From positions 1 through 64,000 of the forward strand of contig JAFGIN010000027.1 in NCBI GenBank assembly GCA_016929595.1: DNA of 64,000 nucleotides, read 5' to 3'. Under the pieces are notes generated by a model. That model ran no database searches and was not told the origin of the DNA. It saw only the letters and a list, made by a program, of their open reading frames with translations. Source of the DNA: Chitinispirillaceae bacterium. Lineage in GTDB: Bacteria > Fibrobacterota > Chitinivibrionia > Chitinivibrionales > Chitinispirillaceae. The translations under genes were made by a program, and so were the position numbers. This document shows positions 33,731 through 44,157 of the stretch, piece by piece (position 1 is the stretch's first letter; each line of letters begins with the position of its first letter).

Positions 33731-36397
33731 ATGAAATCGTCAAGAGAGATCCGTAAAGAATTTATCGATTATTTTTCCAGCCATGAACACCAGTTCATTC
33801 CAACTGCTCCGGTTGTTCCACAGGATGATCCCACGCTTCTATTTACCAACGCAGGAATGAATCAGTTCAAGTCAATTTTTCTCGGGGACAATCCACGCGG
33901 CCTTAAACGAGCTGCCAATTCTCAGAAGTGTATGCGTGTTTCCGGAAAACATAACGACCTTGAAGAAGTTGGCCGTGACCACTATCACCATACATTCTTC
34001 GAAATGCTTGGTAACTGGTCATTTGGTAATTACTACAAAAAAGAAGCGATTAAATGGGCCTGGGATCTTCTGACTCGTGTCTGGAATATTCCAAAAGACC
34101 GCCTCTTCGCTACAGTACACTACTCTGATGAGGAAGCTATTGAGATCTGGAAAACCGAGACCGACATTCCACATAACCGGATCATGAAATTCGGTGACAA
34201 GAGTAACTTCTGGGAGATGGGTGAAACCGGTCCGTGCGGTCCATGTTCAGAGATCCACTACGACCTTGGTGATGCAGCAACCCGGGAAGAGACCTATACG
34301 GATCCTGTCAAGGGTGTTAATGGCGAAAACGCACGCTACCGAGAACTGTGGAATCTTGTGTTTATTCAGTATAACCGTGAAAAAGATGGCTCATTGAAAC
34401 CATTACCGCGCAAACATGTTGACACGGGTATGGGATTTGAACGAATCGTCGGAGTTATTCAGGGTGTCGAGTCCAATTACGATACCGATATTTTTCAAGC
34501 GATTATTCAGACGACCGCATCAATGAGTGGAAAAGCTTACGACCCTGGGGTCGAAGGAACCCCCCATCGTGTTATTGCAGATCATATCCGATCACTGGTT
34601 TTTGCAATTACCGATGGTGCATTCCCATCAAATGAAGGACGCGGCTATGTGTTGCGTCGTCTGCTGCGAAGAGCGTACCGTTTTGGCCGAGAGCTGGGTT
34701 TTAAAGAACCGTTCCTGTACAAACTGGTTAATGTGGTTATCAGAGAGATGGGTGATGCATTCCCCGAAATCACTCAGCGTCAGGCATTTGTTGAAGAAGT
34801 GATCCACTCTGAGGAGCAACGGTTTGGTGCTACACTGGAACAAGGTATCGAAAAATTCAATCTGATGGTTGAGAATTGTCTTAAAAAGAAAGAAACGACT
34901 CTGAATGGTCAGGACGTCTTTACATTATATGATACCTATGGATTCCCGATGGATCTTACACGTTTGATGGCACAGGAGAAAAATCTCGCTATAGACGAAT
35001 TAGAATACCGGAAACTTATGGACATACAAAAGGATCGTGCACGTGAAGCGCGCAAAACCAATGATGGTCTCACTCCTGAAGGATGGACTCAATTGCAGAC
35101 CATATCAGGTACAGAGTTTCTCGGTTACGAGCAGGACTATGCAGATGTTAACGTCGGCAGATATAAAATGGTTATCACCGATGAAGGCAGTGCCGTATAT
35201 TTCTGCATACTTGACAAAACACCTTTTTATGCGGAGACTGGCGGTCAGGTTGGTGATATTGGGACGCTCATTTGCGTTGACGGCACAGTTATCAACGTTG
35301 AAGACACCACTAAATGGAATGATCTGGTGATCCACCGCTGTACAAGTGCGGTTCCCCTTACAAAAGAGCTCCTTTCAAAACCGCTCACCGCACAGATAAA
35401 CATTACACAGCGAGAATCAATACGACGCAATCATACCGCAACACATCTTCTTCAGGCAGCGCTTCGTTCGGTACTGGGTGATCATGTTCAGCAATCAGGT
35501 TCCAAAGTTGAACCATCGGGTCTGCGCTTCGATTTCACTCACTTTAAAGCATTGTCAACTGAAGAACTGGTCGCAGTAGAAACACTCATAAATAAATGGA
35601 TCCTCGCTGATTTCCCTGTTACTACAGATATCAAGGATGTCGCAACGGCAAAAGCAGAAGGTGCAACTGCACTCTTTGGCGAAAAATATGGTGACAAGGT
35701 GCGGGTCGTTTCCGTTGGTCAGATCAGTAAAGAACTCTGCGGTGGTACCCATGTCAGAAGAAGCGGTGAGATCGGGCTGCTGCATATCACCGTTGAGACC
35801 AGTATCAGTGCCGGAGTTCGACGTATTGAAGCTGTCACCGGAACAAACACACTCAAGCTGCTTCTGAAAAAGGAAGCGGTTACCGGGCAGCTCTGCCTCA
35901 TGCTCAAAACCAGTGAAGATAACCTGATCGAACGGGTAGGAGTACTTCAGGATAGTGTCAGGCAGCTTGAACTTCAAATAAAAGAACTATCCGCCGCAAA
36001 ATCAGCAGGCCTGGTGAATGCACTCTTCGATGATGCAGCCAGAAGCGGTGGAAAATTCCAGTGGGTAGTCAGGAATCTTGGAACTGTCGACAAAGACTCT
36101 TTCACTAGTATAGCCAACACCATTTCCGATGAAATCAAGAATCGGAATCTTGGCACAATGGTAGTTTTTATCGGTGCGATTGTTGAAGATAAGGTTTTGT
36201 TTGCTGCAGGAGCCGGTAGTAATGTTATCAAAGCTGATGGGGTCCATTGCGGAGAGCTTGTCAAACTTGCAGCACAGAAAACTGGCGGTGGAGGCGGTGG
36301 AAGTCCGTTCCGTGCACAGGCAGGCGGAAAAGACAGTTCCAAACTTGAAGAATCACTTGCAGCTGTAAAAGATTTGCTTTCTTCAAAAGCGGGATGA
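33731..36397 (+). CDS. alaS: Alanyl-tRNA synthetase
   Basis: Charges tRNA-Ala; 888 residues, normal length. The class II catalytic core (1-about 460) begins MKSSREIRKEFIDYFSSHEH and contains LFTNAGMNQFKSIFLGD and the motif 3 region GRGYVLRRLLRRA. The editing domain has the zinc motif HTATH (in RRNHTATHLLQ) and CGGTH. The C-Ala domain ends with GGGGGGSPFRAQAGG. A weak ribosome site (GAAGAAAA) precedes the ATG. Seven bases separate the stop from the next ATG, suggesting co-transcription with the GGGP-synthase-family gene. Confidence 0.97.
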   Translation: MKSSREIRKEFIDYFSSHEHQFIPTAPVVPQDDPTLLFTNAGMNQFKSIFLGDNPRGLKRAANSQKCMRVSGKHNDLEEVGRDHYHHTFFEMLGNWSFGNYYKKEAIKWAWDLLTRVWNIPKDRLFATVHYSDEEAIEIWKTETDIPHNRIMKFGDKSNFWEMGETGPCGPCSEIHYDLGDAATREETYTDPVKGVNGENARYRELWNLVFIQYNREKDGSLKPLPRKHVDTGMGFERIVGVIQGVESNYDTDIFQAIIQTTASMSGKAYDPGVEGTPHRVIADHIRSLVFAITDGAFPSNEGRGYVLRRLLRRAYRFGRELGFKEPFLYKLVNVVIREMGDAFPEITQRQAFVEEVIHSEEQRFGATLEQGIEKFNLMVENCLKKKETTLNGQDVFTLYDTYGFPMDLTRLMAQEKNLAIDELEYRKLMDIQKDRAREARKTNDGLTPEGWTQLQTISGTEFLGYEQDYADVNVGRYKMVITDEGSAVYFCILDKTPFYAETGGQVGDIGTLICVDGTVINVEDTTKWNDLVIHRCTSAVPLTKELLSKPLTAQINITQRESIRRNHTATHLLQAALRSVLGDHVQQSGSKVEPSGLRFDFTHFKALSTEELVAVETLINKWILADFPVTTDIKDVATAKAEGATALFGEKYGDKVRVVSVGQISKELCGGTHVRRSGEIGLLHITVETSISAGVRRIEAVTGTNTLKLLLKKEAVTGQLCLMLKTSEDNLIERVGVLQDSVRQLELQIKELSAAKSAGLVNALFDDAARSGGKFQWVVRNLGTVDKDSFTSIANTISDEIKNRNLGTMVVFIGAIVEDKVLFAAGAGSNVIKADGVHCGELVKLAAQKTGGGGGGSPFRAQAGGKDSSKLEESLAAVKDLLSSKAG

Positions 36398-36404
36398 CAT
36401 CTTC

Positions 36405-37163
36405 ATGAAAACAACTATAATCGATACAATCTACGCAAAAGTAAAAACTGGTGAGAAATGTTACTGGGTTCTTCTGGACCCGGATGACTACTCGCTCGAT
36501 GAAGCACGGGATGTGGCAATCGAGTCGGAAAAATGCGGGGCTGACGGGCTTCTGATTGGAGGAAGCCTTCTTTACAGCAACCACTTTGATTCATTTGTCT
36601 CGACTATCAAAAAAGCTGTTTCAATACCGGTTATGCTCTTCCCCGGTGATTCAACCCAGCTCTCGAGGCACGCTGATGCACTGTTGTATCTGTCACTTAT
36701 CTCCGGTCGTAATCCAACAAACCTGATTGGTGAACATGTAAAGGCTGCTCCCATTATCCGGGAATCAAAAATTGAACCGATCGCCACTGCGTATATGCTT
36801 GTTGAATCAGGATCGGTAAGCTCCGTTGAATTCATGAGTAATACCCGTCCCCTGCCCCGCAGTAAACCGGGGATTGCTGCTGCACATGCGCTCGCTGCAC
36901 AATATATGGGAATGAAACTTGTCTATCTCGAAGCAGGAAGCGGAGCAACACTCTCTGTTCCTGCCGAAATGATATCCGTGGTAAAAAAATGGATTGACAT
37001 CCCGGTTATCGTCGGTGGAGGAATCCGTGATGCTGCAACAGTTCAGGAGAAGCTCGCTGCAGGCGCTGATATTATTGTTACCGGTACAATAGTGACTAAA
37101 AGCAACGGTTTATCAATTATGAAAGACATTTCTGAGACAATAAGAAAATTCAGCTCAAAATAA
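36405..37163 (+). CDS. Geranylgeranylglyceryl phosphate synthase family protein
   Basis: TIM-barrel prenyltransferase of the PcrB/GGGPS family, which joins a polyprenyl diphosphate to glycerol-1-phosphate to make an ether lipid precursor. The 252 residues show the family points: LLDPDDY near the N-terminus, DGLLIGGS, MLFPGD, the glycerol-phosphate loop YLEAGSGA (about 175-182), VGGGIRD (about 203-209) and VTGTIV near the end. The group II type occurs in archaea and in bacteria of the Bacteroidetes/Fibrobacteres lineage; prenyl chain length cannot be read safely. It follows alaS by seven bases. No glycerol-1-phosphate dehydrogenase or second prenyltransferase gene is in the window. Confidence 0.9.
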   Translation: MKTTIIDTIYAKVKTGEKCYWVLLDPDDYSLDEARDVAIESEKCGADGLLIGGSLLYSNHFDSFVSTIKKAVSIPVMLFPGDSTQLSRHADALLYLSLISGRNPTNLIGEHVKAAPIIRESKIEPIATAYMLVESGSVSSVEFMSNTRPLPRSKPGIAAAHALAAQYMGMKLVYLEAGSGATLSVPAEMISVVKKWIDIPVIVGGGIRDAATVQEKLAAGADIIVTGTIVTKSNGLSIMKDISETIRKFSSK

Positions 37164-37337
37164 AAACGACTCTGATAAAAAGTGTAACTGAACATTTTGC
37201 GATACATTTCTCTACCAGCAACTAATTGTTGCGCAGTTCCCGAAGCACAATGTAATCTTTCCAGGATTTTCCCGATTATGATATTACCCGAATGGGCATT
37301 TGTAAGTGCCCTTACGTGTTAAAACTCTTTTGTTCTC

Positions 37338-40300
37338 TCACACTCTCATCCCCTCCCCCGCCCCTATTATCATCCTCTTGAGCTCTTCCAGAGAATTTCT
37401 GTTGTGCGCTTTTATCGTTGATGATGAAAACAGATCACAACAGTACTGCTCAACATACCAGCGATGCCGCCAGAGCAATAGCTGCTCATTAGTCACCCGC
37501 ACATTAAATGCAAAGCTTACAGAAGTCATTTCCCTGAATGTATAAACATCCTGCATTCTCAGAGAATACTTCCTGAAATCATAGAATGCAGCATCGATTC
37601 TAGTATGTAATGAATCGAGAAAAGAAGGAATCTGTTCAAGAAAATAAAAGGGGGTCACCTCGGAAGTAATCACACGTTTAAAAAAATCCAGTTCCGAAAG
37701 TAATTCACCGCCTGCCAGAGAGCTACTCCCGTCATTCTTCCCAATCCGTTTCATGAGAGTAGTAAGCACACGTTCTGTAGAAATGATGATTTTATCAATT
37801 AATAGCTGGAGTTCTGTTTTAACATTTTTAAATTTATTTTCCGCTTCAGTTATCAATTCTTTCAGTTGTAATTCATTCACTGCATATTTTTGCGGATCTC
37901 CCAGGATATATCTGATTATCAGTGTAGAAACATACTGGCCTGTATCTGCTGTTTCAAATAGCTTTTCAAACTTCTGTCTTGTCACTGGCTTGAGTTGCAT
38001 CTCTTCGGAAGTCCATGCCAGCTGTTCTGCAAGAGTATCCAGTATAAGAGTTGTTGTAGCGTTAATCTGTGATGAAACCGCCTCATCCCTGTGAAGATAC
38101 AGTCTGGTTTTCACGCGGTTTCCATCAAAAAATAATGCTACCCAACCGCACAATGGTACCATTTGTGAATCGGTTTTCAGTTCAAATGCCGACAGTACAT
38201 CCGGATCTTTCCAGTTTACATTGTCGCTTATTTGTAATAGTGGAGATTCTACAAGAGATGGGGATTGGGTTTTTTCCTTTAAAAACGTTTCTTTTATGGG
38301 TGTGCGAACCACGCTCCGGCGATCTTTATCAATGTCAAAAGAAACTCTGATCCAGAGATATGGTGGAACGACAGTTTCAATATCTTCAACAGTAAGTTCA
38401 ATGCCGTGTTTTTTAAAAAAATTTACCACTGAAATTGAAAACGGCTCCAGAGGAAGCCGATGTGTTTCAAGAAATTCTCCGGCAATTCTTACAACAGCTT
38501 CACCAACGGGGTATTCCAGTTGCTGCAGGATGAACAGGATTCGCTGTCGAGTCAATTCCGGATGAACCCAGTCCCAGTAAAAAGAGGGTATCTGTGCGAA
38601 CATGATACCGCTCATATCAATAGTCACCCCATCATCGGCCTCTCCTGGATTCCAGAAATAATGACATGCGCACTGATGTTCAAGTATTGTAAGTGTATCC
38701 GGAAAGTTGCCAATGCAGACATCGGTATCATCCAGCATAAGCTCCTCACGTGAAACGCACAGAAAGCGGTCATTGCCTTCTTTCTTTATCTTTGATAACA
38801 ATTCTTTATCTGAACAGATATTTTCCAGACGTTCCTCGTAAAATGAGTGCAATACATCATCTCCCGCAAAGAGTGTTTTTCTTATTTTCTGTTCCATTGC
38901 GTGAATTGTCGAAATAACACTATTATTGCAGTTAATAAAATCAAATTGTATCATCGATTTCGCGTGTATAAGAGCTTGCTCTATGAAACACTCCGATGCA
39001 CGCTGACGGTTAAGGTTTTTCATATCGATAATTCTGTTTTTTGTCAAGGTAAGTCCTTTCCAGATCACCTCTTCCCTGCCCTTAACCTCTCCAGATTGCG
39101 GCTCATACCAGATTTCATCGATGTTATAGTGACATTGATATCTAAAGAGAGATTCAATCCACCGGGGGTTTATAACAGCCGCATATCGGCCGTAAATCTG
39201 TCCTGTTTCAACGATCTCATGACACAATACCCAATCCGGATTTTTCCTAAACAGTGATGAACCGGGAAACAGGCGGATATTACCGGTACTCACCCCTTCA
39301 TATTCAAATTGATTGCATCTTACAGCAACACCACCCGACATTCCGGACAACAGACTTTTATGAATCGCTTCATATCGTTGCTTGCTGTAAAAATCGATAT
39401 ATTTAAAAGGTGCTACATTGCAGTAGGAAACAATCTGCTGATGAATATTAACCCACTCCCGGATACGAAGATAAGATAACCCATACTCTCTGCAGAATGA
39501 ACGTATTCCACGATTTTTGTTATGCTCCCTGCATTTAAAGAGATTTAATTCTTTCCAGATAGAAAGGAATGTTAAAAAATCGGACTGGGGATGCCTGAAC
39601 TTTGCTGGATTATGTTTACCCTCTTCACCCTCTGACACTGTCAACCCATCCACCGAGAGCGCTGCGGCAATTACCGATATTTCATTAAATGTCCCGTTTC
39701 CCATGGAAAAAAGCAGCATTCTGGAAATTGAAGGATCTAACGGCAGTCGGGCCATTTTTCTTCCATTGACAGTAAGATTACCGCGACTGTCAACTGCCCC
39801 CAGTTCCCGTAACACCCCTAAACCATTATTGATTGCCGACTGATGCGGTCGTAGAATAAAGGGGAACTGTTTCACATAACGTGCACTCAATTGATACAAA
39901 CGCAATAACACTCCGGAAAGGTTCGATCGTTTGATCTCCGGTTGTGTGTAGAGTGGACGCGATAAAAAATCCTGTTCAGAATAAAGGCGGATGCAAAAGC
40001 CGTTTTCCGTCCGGCCGCACCGTCCGGCCCTCTGCTGTGCAGCAGATCTGGAGATCTTTTCAACGGGCATCCGGCTTATTGCAGCTTTTGTATCGTAACG
40101 TAAAATCCTTGCGAGTCCGGAATCGATAACATACCGGATTCCTGGTACTGTTATTGATGTTTCGGCTACATTGGTTGAAACAATCACTTTTCGCCCGGAT
40201 GTTTTTTCAAATATCCGTTTCTGGTCTACCGTTGAACTCCGGCTATGTAACGAAAAGAACTGAATATCGTTTTGAATTACCCTGTGTTGCAGTTTGTTTA

Positions 40301-41030
40301 CCGTATCATACACATCATCGATTGTTGGCAGAAAAACGAGAATATCTCCATCATTGCCAGTCTGGATCACTTCAAGTACATTGACTATTACGCCTTCAAT
40401 ATAGGAATCGATCGATTCGCCTTTCCATAATTCAATAACCGGGCGCCAGGAGATTTCTACAGGATACAAACGCCCCCTTATTGTCACCACCGGAGCATTG
40501 TTGAAATAACGGGAAAACAGTTCTGTATTCAATGTAGCGGAAGCAATTATAATATGAAGATCATCACGCTGCGACAGAAGCATCTTCAGAAATCCAAGCA
40601 GTAGATCGATGTTTACCGAACGCTCATGCACTTCATCAAGGATAATCGTATCATATCGAGCAAGGAGCGGATCGATTGACGCTTCAGCTACCAGTATGCC
40701 GTCGGTCATAAACCTGATGATACATTCATCAGCATTTTTTTCATTAAAACGAACTTTGTAACCAACCCTGTTACGAAACTCGGGTTCAAACCGGGATTCA
40801 ACGAAGTTGAAAAGAGTCTGGGCTGCAACTCTCCTTGGCTGTGTGCACCCGATTTTCCCGGTAGTACCCCGTCCAGCCTCAAGACAGAAGAGTGGAAGTT
40901 GTGTTGTTTTTCCGCAACCGGTTTCTCCCGAAAGAATAACAACACGCTCAGAACGGATCAGCGAGACTATTTCATCATGTTTTTCATGAACCGGCAGATG
41001 TGACAAATAGCGAAATTGCATTGCAGACAT
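37338..41030 (-). CDS. hrpA: ATP-dependent RNA helicase HrpA (DEAH/RHA family)
   Basis: Large DEAH-box 3'-5' RNA helicase, about 1230 residues, in the size range of bacterial HrpA, which acts on structured mRNA and stalled ribosomes. Motif I GETGCGKTT (about 34-42), motif II DEVHERS, motif III SATLN, motif VI QRAGRCGR are intact. The HA2 and OB-fold domains follow, then the DUF3418 C-terminal domain (FFDGNRVKTRLYLHRDEA region). The start is set at MSAMQF (41030); MQF three codons later is also possible. Convergent with the GGGPS gene. Cytoplasmic. Confidence 0.93.
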   Translation of the reverse strand: MSAMQFRYLSHLPVHEKHDEIVSLIRSERVVILSGETGCGKTTQLPLFCLEAGRGTTGKIGCTQPRRVAAQTLFNFVESRFEPEFRNRVGYKVRFNEKNADECIIRFMTDGILVAEASIDPLLARYDTIILDEVHERSVNIDLLLGFLKMLLSQRDDLHIIIASATLNTELFSRYFNNAPVVTIRGRLYPVEISWRPVIELWKGESIDSYIEGVIVNVLEVIQTGNDGDILVFLPTIDDVYDTVNKLQHRVIQNDIQFFSLHSRSSTVDQKRIFEKTSGRKVIVSTNVAETSITVPGIRYVIDSGLARILRYDTKAAISRMPVEKISRSAAQQRAGRCGRTENGFCIRLYSEQDFLSRPLYTQPEIKRSNLSGVLLRLYQLSARYVKQFPFILRPHQSAINNGLGVLRELGAVDSRGNLTVNGRKMARLPLDPSISRMLLFSMGNGTFNEISVIAAALSVDGLTVSEGEEGKHNPAKFRHPQSDFLTFLSIWKELNLFKCREHNKNRGIRSFCREYGLSYLRIREWVNIHQQIVSYCNVAPFKYIDFYSKQRYEAIHKSLLSGMSGGVAVRCNQFEYEGVSTGNIRLFPGSSLFRKNPDWVLCHEIVETGQIYGRYAAVINPRWIESLFRYQCHYNIDEIWYEPQSGEVKGREEVIWKGLTLTKNRIIDMKNLNRQRASECFIEQALIHAKSMIQFDFINCNNSVISTIHAMEQKIRKTLFAGDDVLHSFYEERLENICSDKELLSKIKKEGNDRFLCVSREELMLDDTDVCIGNFPDTLTILEHQCACHYFWNPGEADDGVTIDMSGIMFAQIPSFYWDWVHPELTRQRILFILQQLEYPVGEAVVRIAGEFLETHRLPLEPFSISVVNFFKKHGIELTVEDIETVVPPYLWIRVSFDIDKDRRSVVRTPIKETFLKEKTQSPSLVESPLLQISDNVNWKDPDVLSAFELKTDSQMVPLCGWVALFFDGNRVKTRLYLHRDEAVSSQINATTTLILDTLAEQLAWTSEEMQLKPVTRQKFEKLFETADTGQYVSTLIIRYILGDPQKYAVNELQLKELITEAENKFKNVKTELQLLIDKIIISTERVLTTLMKRIGKNDGSSSLAGGELLSELDFFKRVITSEVTPFYFLEQIPSFLDSLHTRIDAAFYDFRKYSLRMQDVYTFREMTSVSFAFNVRVTNEQLLLWRHRWYVEQYCCDLFSSSTIKAHNRNSLEELKRMIIGAGEGMRV

Positions 41031-41086
41031 TATCCACAAAGAAGCGGTGGAAGAAATCATTCTCAAAAGTCAGAATGTTTTACAAT

Positions 41087-41533
41087 TCAGACTTTCACTT
41101 TTACGACTATTTTGTGAAGCGTTCCCTGAATCGCCATTGGCGCGTGAGCATCATCAGGAAAGAACAGTGCAAAACTTCCGGGTGTCAAACCAAACCAGGT
41201 ATCCGGAACATCCTTATAAAATTGCACATCTTTTTCAGGATTGTACGTTCCATCCGCCTGAATACACTTTTGCAGCGGTTTCCATCCAATATTATCAATA
41301 CCATTTACAGCAACCTGAATATCGATATAAACTTTATGAGCCTCGAGCCTTGCCCGCTCCAGCCCTTTACCCATTCCACACGATGCTGTTGCATAAATCT
41401 GCTCACCGACTATAGCCCGTTTCCCACTTGTGAACGCAGCGAAATCGATAGATTTAAGAAATCCAAAAGCGGCGGGAAATGCCGGGTGAAGATGTTGATA
41501 TTTTTCAAAATTGGTCAAATCATCCAGAACCAT
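41087..41533 (-). CDS. YhcH/YjgK/YiaL family protein
   Basis: A 148-residue cupin-like (DUF386) protein. The metal-site pattern is present: EAHKVYIDIQV (His/Glu ligands), the PEKDVQFY segment and PDDAHAP near the end (second His). Family members are linked to sialic acid or other sugar-acid catabolism (possible sugar isomerase or anomerase), while EbgC is a beta-galactosidase subunit. Here the next genes upstream are a response regulator and a GH20 glycosidase on the same strand, consistent with sugar handling but not proof. Cytoplasmic, no signal peptide. Confidence 0.9.
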   Translation of the reverse strand: MVLDDLTNFEKYQHLHPAFPAAFGFLKSIDFAAFTSGKRAIVGEQIYATASCGMGKGLERARLEAHKVYIDIQVAVNGIDNIGWKPLQKCIQADGTYNPEKDVQFYKDVPDTWFGLTPGSFALFFPDDAHAPMAIQGTLHKIVVKVKV

Positions 41534-41658
41534 CCGACTACTCCTTAAACGTTGGTTTTAGTATAAATTCCAGAGGAAAACCACTCTTCAGAAATAACCA
41601 TTTCTGATACATGGAATGTTTTTAAGAGGTATTTTGCTACTGAACTCGGGCTGGAAAA

Positions 41659-42051
41659 TTATGATGAAGCTTTTTCGGTCTCTCTTGTTTCTGCTTCAAT
41701 CAGCTTTATTTTTTCTTCCAGCTTTGAACGCTCAACAGGTTTTAATATATAACCCTGTACACCGATTTTCAAAGCCTGAAGAATATTAGCTTTTTCATGA
41801 ACTGTGGTAACCATAATTACTGCAATTTTCTCTGTTTTGGGGTTTGATCGGATCTGCTTTAGAAAATCCAACCCGCTTATTACCGGAAGATTCCAATCCA
41901 GTAAAATGAGATCATAGTGCTCTTTTGACAATAGCGGAAGAGCCTCGTCAGCCGATCCCAGTGCGGTAATATTTCTATACCCAATATCTTTCAACAGTTT
42001 GACCATCATAAAACGAAGCGAATTAGAATCATCAATAATGAGTATTTTCAC
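41659..42051 (-). CDS. Single-domain response regulator (CheY-like)
   Basis: A 130-residue receiver domain with a short acidic tail. The phosphorylation site is in LILLDWNLP (Asp about 52), the acidic pair is IIDDS (residues 6-7), and the switch residues are Thr in MVTT (about 82) and Lys in ILKPVE (about 104). No output domain is present, so it acts through protein contacts (chemotaxis- or relay-type). The cognate kinase is unknown; a hybrid kinase is encoded at 55203-57272 but not adjacent. Confidence 0.92.
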   Translation of the reverse strand: MKILIIDDSNSLRFMMVKLLKDIGYRNITALGSADEALPLLSKEHYDLILLDWNLPVISGLDFLKQIRSNPKTEKIAVIMVTTVHEKANILQALKIGVQGYILKPVERSKLEEKIKLIEAETRETEKASS

Positions 42052-42261
42052 AAATTACCTCGAGCATGAAATATTTTAGAGCTTTTATATAATGAAGTAT
42101 AACAAAGTCTCATAAAAAAGTGAAGTCTTTTAACCGCAATTTTCCAGATCTTTTTTGACGCTACCCGAACACCTTTCAAACGGTATTCACATGGTTATCA
42201 GAGTGTACCGCAGCATCGAGCGAAGTCAAAATGTCCAGATAATCCATTCTGCGTAAAAATG

Positions 42262-44106
42262 TCACATGCCTTCTATCATCCTTATTACATCACTGAATAT
42301 ATCAAGGACATTTTTCAATTCAGATTCTTTATTGCGCCTTCTCCATAATATTTTGAATTCTATTATCAGTTGGAATGCATGAGTTATTAAATCACTTTTT
42401 TTAATTAATATCGATGATTTTTGGCCAAACTGGTTAATTTTCTTAAATATGAGAAGTTCACAGGTCCACAAAATCGCTCGTGAGCTCCAGATAAACTCAT
42501 CCAGATCCCGCAGGATGCGCACATCTGCCAGAGAATGCATCTTTTTAAATTCATCCCCTATTGCGTCCGCTCGATTGAGTGAAACGATCAGATCCTCTAT
42601 CGTCATGGTTTCAACATCATTCTCCTTATTCCAGAGACCCGTAAGATTTTTGATCCACCCGTACATATTTCCAAAATGGTACCAGGTGCAACTGCCAAGT
42701 TCCCGCAGCAGCACTCCAATTTTTTCGTACTCTTCTCCCCATTGAACAATCGAAAATTCTTTATCAAATTGACTTTCGTCAAATTTTTTTCCGGAGTTCC
42801 AGGAAAGAGAGGCACCCAGAGCCAGGCCGTGAAGAGCTCCTGAAAAAAAATTAACATTTGCACAATCGCCCCAATTTGTATTGATAACTCCCATAGCTCC
42901 GTATTTTTTACCAAAAGATACCATTTTTCTAATGTTCACTGATGCATCAATAATATTATTGGCAAACCTGCTCCATCCCATTACTCCGGGACATACACAG
43001 AATGGTACTTTTGCATCTGAAAATTTTCTCGTGGATTCACAGGTCACATCAGCACCATAGCCCCAGTTGAGAAAAATTGTTTCTTTCGGAAATGAGGAGA
43101 GTATTTCAGGATGGTTCAGGATAATATCCCCCCACATCATTGGAGTTTTCCCGTTTTCGATGATAATATTGAGAATTGAATTTACAAAACCGGCATACAC
43201 CACTCCGACACCGCTCTGTTTTGCAGCTTCCTTACTTTTCCCTTCACCCAGATCAAACGTTTCATCAGCACAAATATTGAAACGGGATGATGAAAACAGC
43301 GGGAGAATCTCCCCGATCATCGAACCTATCAGCTCAAGCCCCTCCTTACTGCCCGGATACATTGTATAATGAGCCATTCTGTCCCACAAGTCATGAGGCA
43401 TTGTTGATGCATCAATATCAAGTTCATTAAGATGTGAGAATCGTTTTATCCGTAGTAACTCATAGAGATGACCAAACGTTGCAAGAGCCGGAACAAGCTC
43501 GATGTAATGTTTTCTGCAAAATTCATCAAGTTCAAGAATATCATCAGAAGTCAGTGGGTCACTATCAACGGAGAATTCTGGTATCATTGAAAATGCGAAG
43601 GAATGTTCTATATACAACTGCAAATGGTTGACTTTGTAAAACGCACACTGCAATGCTATTTCCTTAAGAGAATCGACTGTTGGAACCTTTCCCCTGGTAG
43701 TATCATGAAGAAAGCCTCTGATTCCAAAATCGGGAAAATCTGATATCCGGCAACAGGGAATAACAGACCCGGTACTTTTTACCATTTGAATGAATGTTGT
43801 AACACCACGGAACAGTGCGCAATCCGATACCCCATTAATTTCAACACTATTTTCAGTTACCACAATCGTGTATGATTCGTCGCTGCCCTGATTATCACCG
43901 GAGGTAAGTGCGATCTTTTTTACTGATAGCAATTCATGTACAACAGGTAATCTCAACCCTGTACAGTTCTCAAGTTGAGAAACCAGAAATATCACAATGT
44001 GAGATTTCTCATAATAATCTGACAAGAGTGACAGCACGCAGGATCTGTCAAGTTTAAATGATCCTTCAGTTTCGTTGATATATTTTACAGCAGGCAGTAT
44101 ATGCAT
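42262..44106 (-). CDS. Glycoside hydrolase family 20 (beta-N-acetylhexosaminidase-like), cytoplasmic
   Basis: A 614-residue GH20 enzyme expected to remove terminal beta-linked GlcNAc or GalNAc by substrate-assisted catalysis. An N-terminal GH20b-like alpha/beta domain (1-about 120) precedes the TIM barrel. The catalytic Asp281-Glu282 pair sits in FNICADETFDLG. Other barrel features are GIRGFLHDTTRGKVP (about 128-142) and the aromatic MMWGDIIL. There is no signal peptide, so it would act inside the cell on imported saccharides or glycoconjugates. The C-terminal ~150 residues are helical. AGGA lies about nine bases before the ATG. The upstream 280 bases are repeat islands. Confidence 0.88.
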   Translation of the reverse strand: MHILPAVKYINETEGSFKLDRSCVLSLLSDYYEKSHIVIFLVSQLENCTGLRLPVVHELLSVKKIALTSGDNQGSDESYTIVVTENSVEINGVSDCALFRGVTTFIQMVKSTGSVIPCCRISDFPDFGIRGFLHDTTRGKVPTVDSLKEIALQCAFYKVNHLQLYIEHSFAFSMIPEFSVDSDPLTSDDILELDEFCRKHYIELVPALATFGHLYELLRIKRFSHLNELDIDASTMPHDLWDRMAHYTMYPGSKEGLELIGSMIGEILPLFSSSRFNICADETFDLGEGKSKEAAKQSGVGVVYAGFVNSILNIIIENGKTPMMWGDIILNHPEILSSFPKETIFLNWGYGADVTCESTRKFSDAKVPFCVCPGVMGWSRFANNIIDASVNIRKMVSFGKKYGAMGVINTNWGDCANVNFFSGALHGLALGASLSWNSGKKFDESQFDKEFSIVQWGEEYEKIGVLLRELGSCTWYHFGNMYGWIKNLTGLWNKENDVETMTIEDLIVSLNRADAIGDEFKKMHSLADVRILRDLDEFIWSSRAILWTCELLIFKKINQFGQKSSILIKKSDLITHAFQLIIEFKILWRRRNKESELKNVLDIFSDVIRMIEGM

Positions 44107-44157
44107 TTAGTGGTCCTGAATAGTGGAGACGGGTTACATGAATTACGTGCGGCAAAG

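Noticed and set aside
42205-42232. GCATCGAGCGAAGTCAAA motif resembling the inverse of CGACTACGCTCGG at 3439
   Set aside because: Similar words occur widely in bacterial genomes; two diverged short matches are not enough to call a repeat family.
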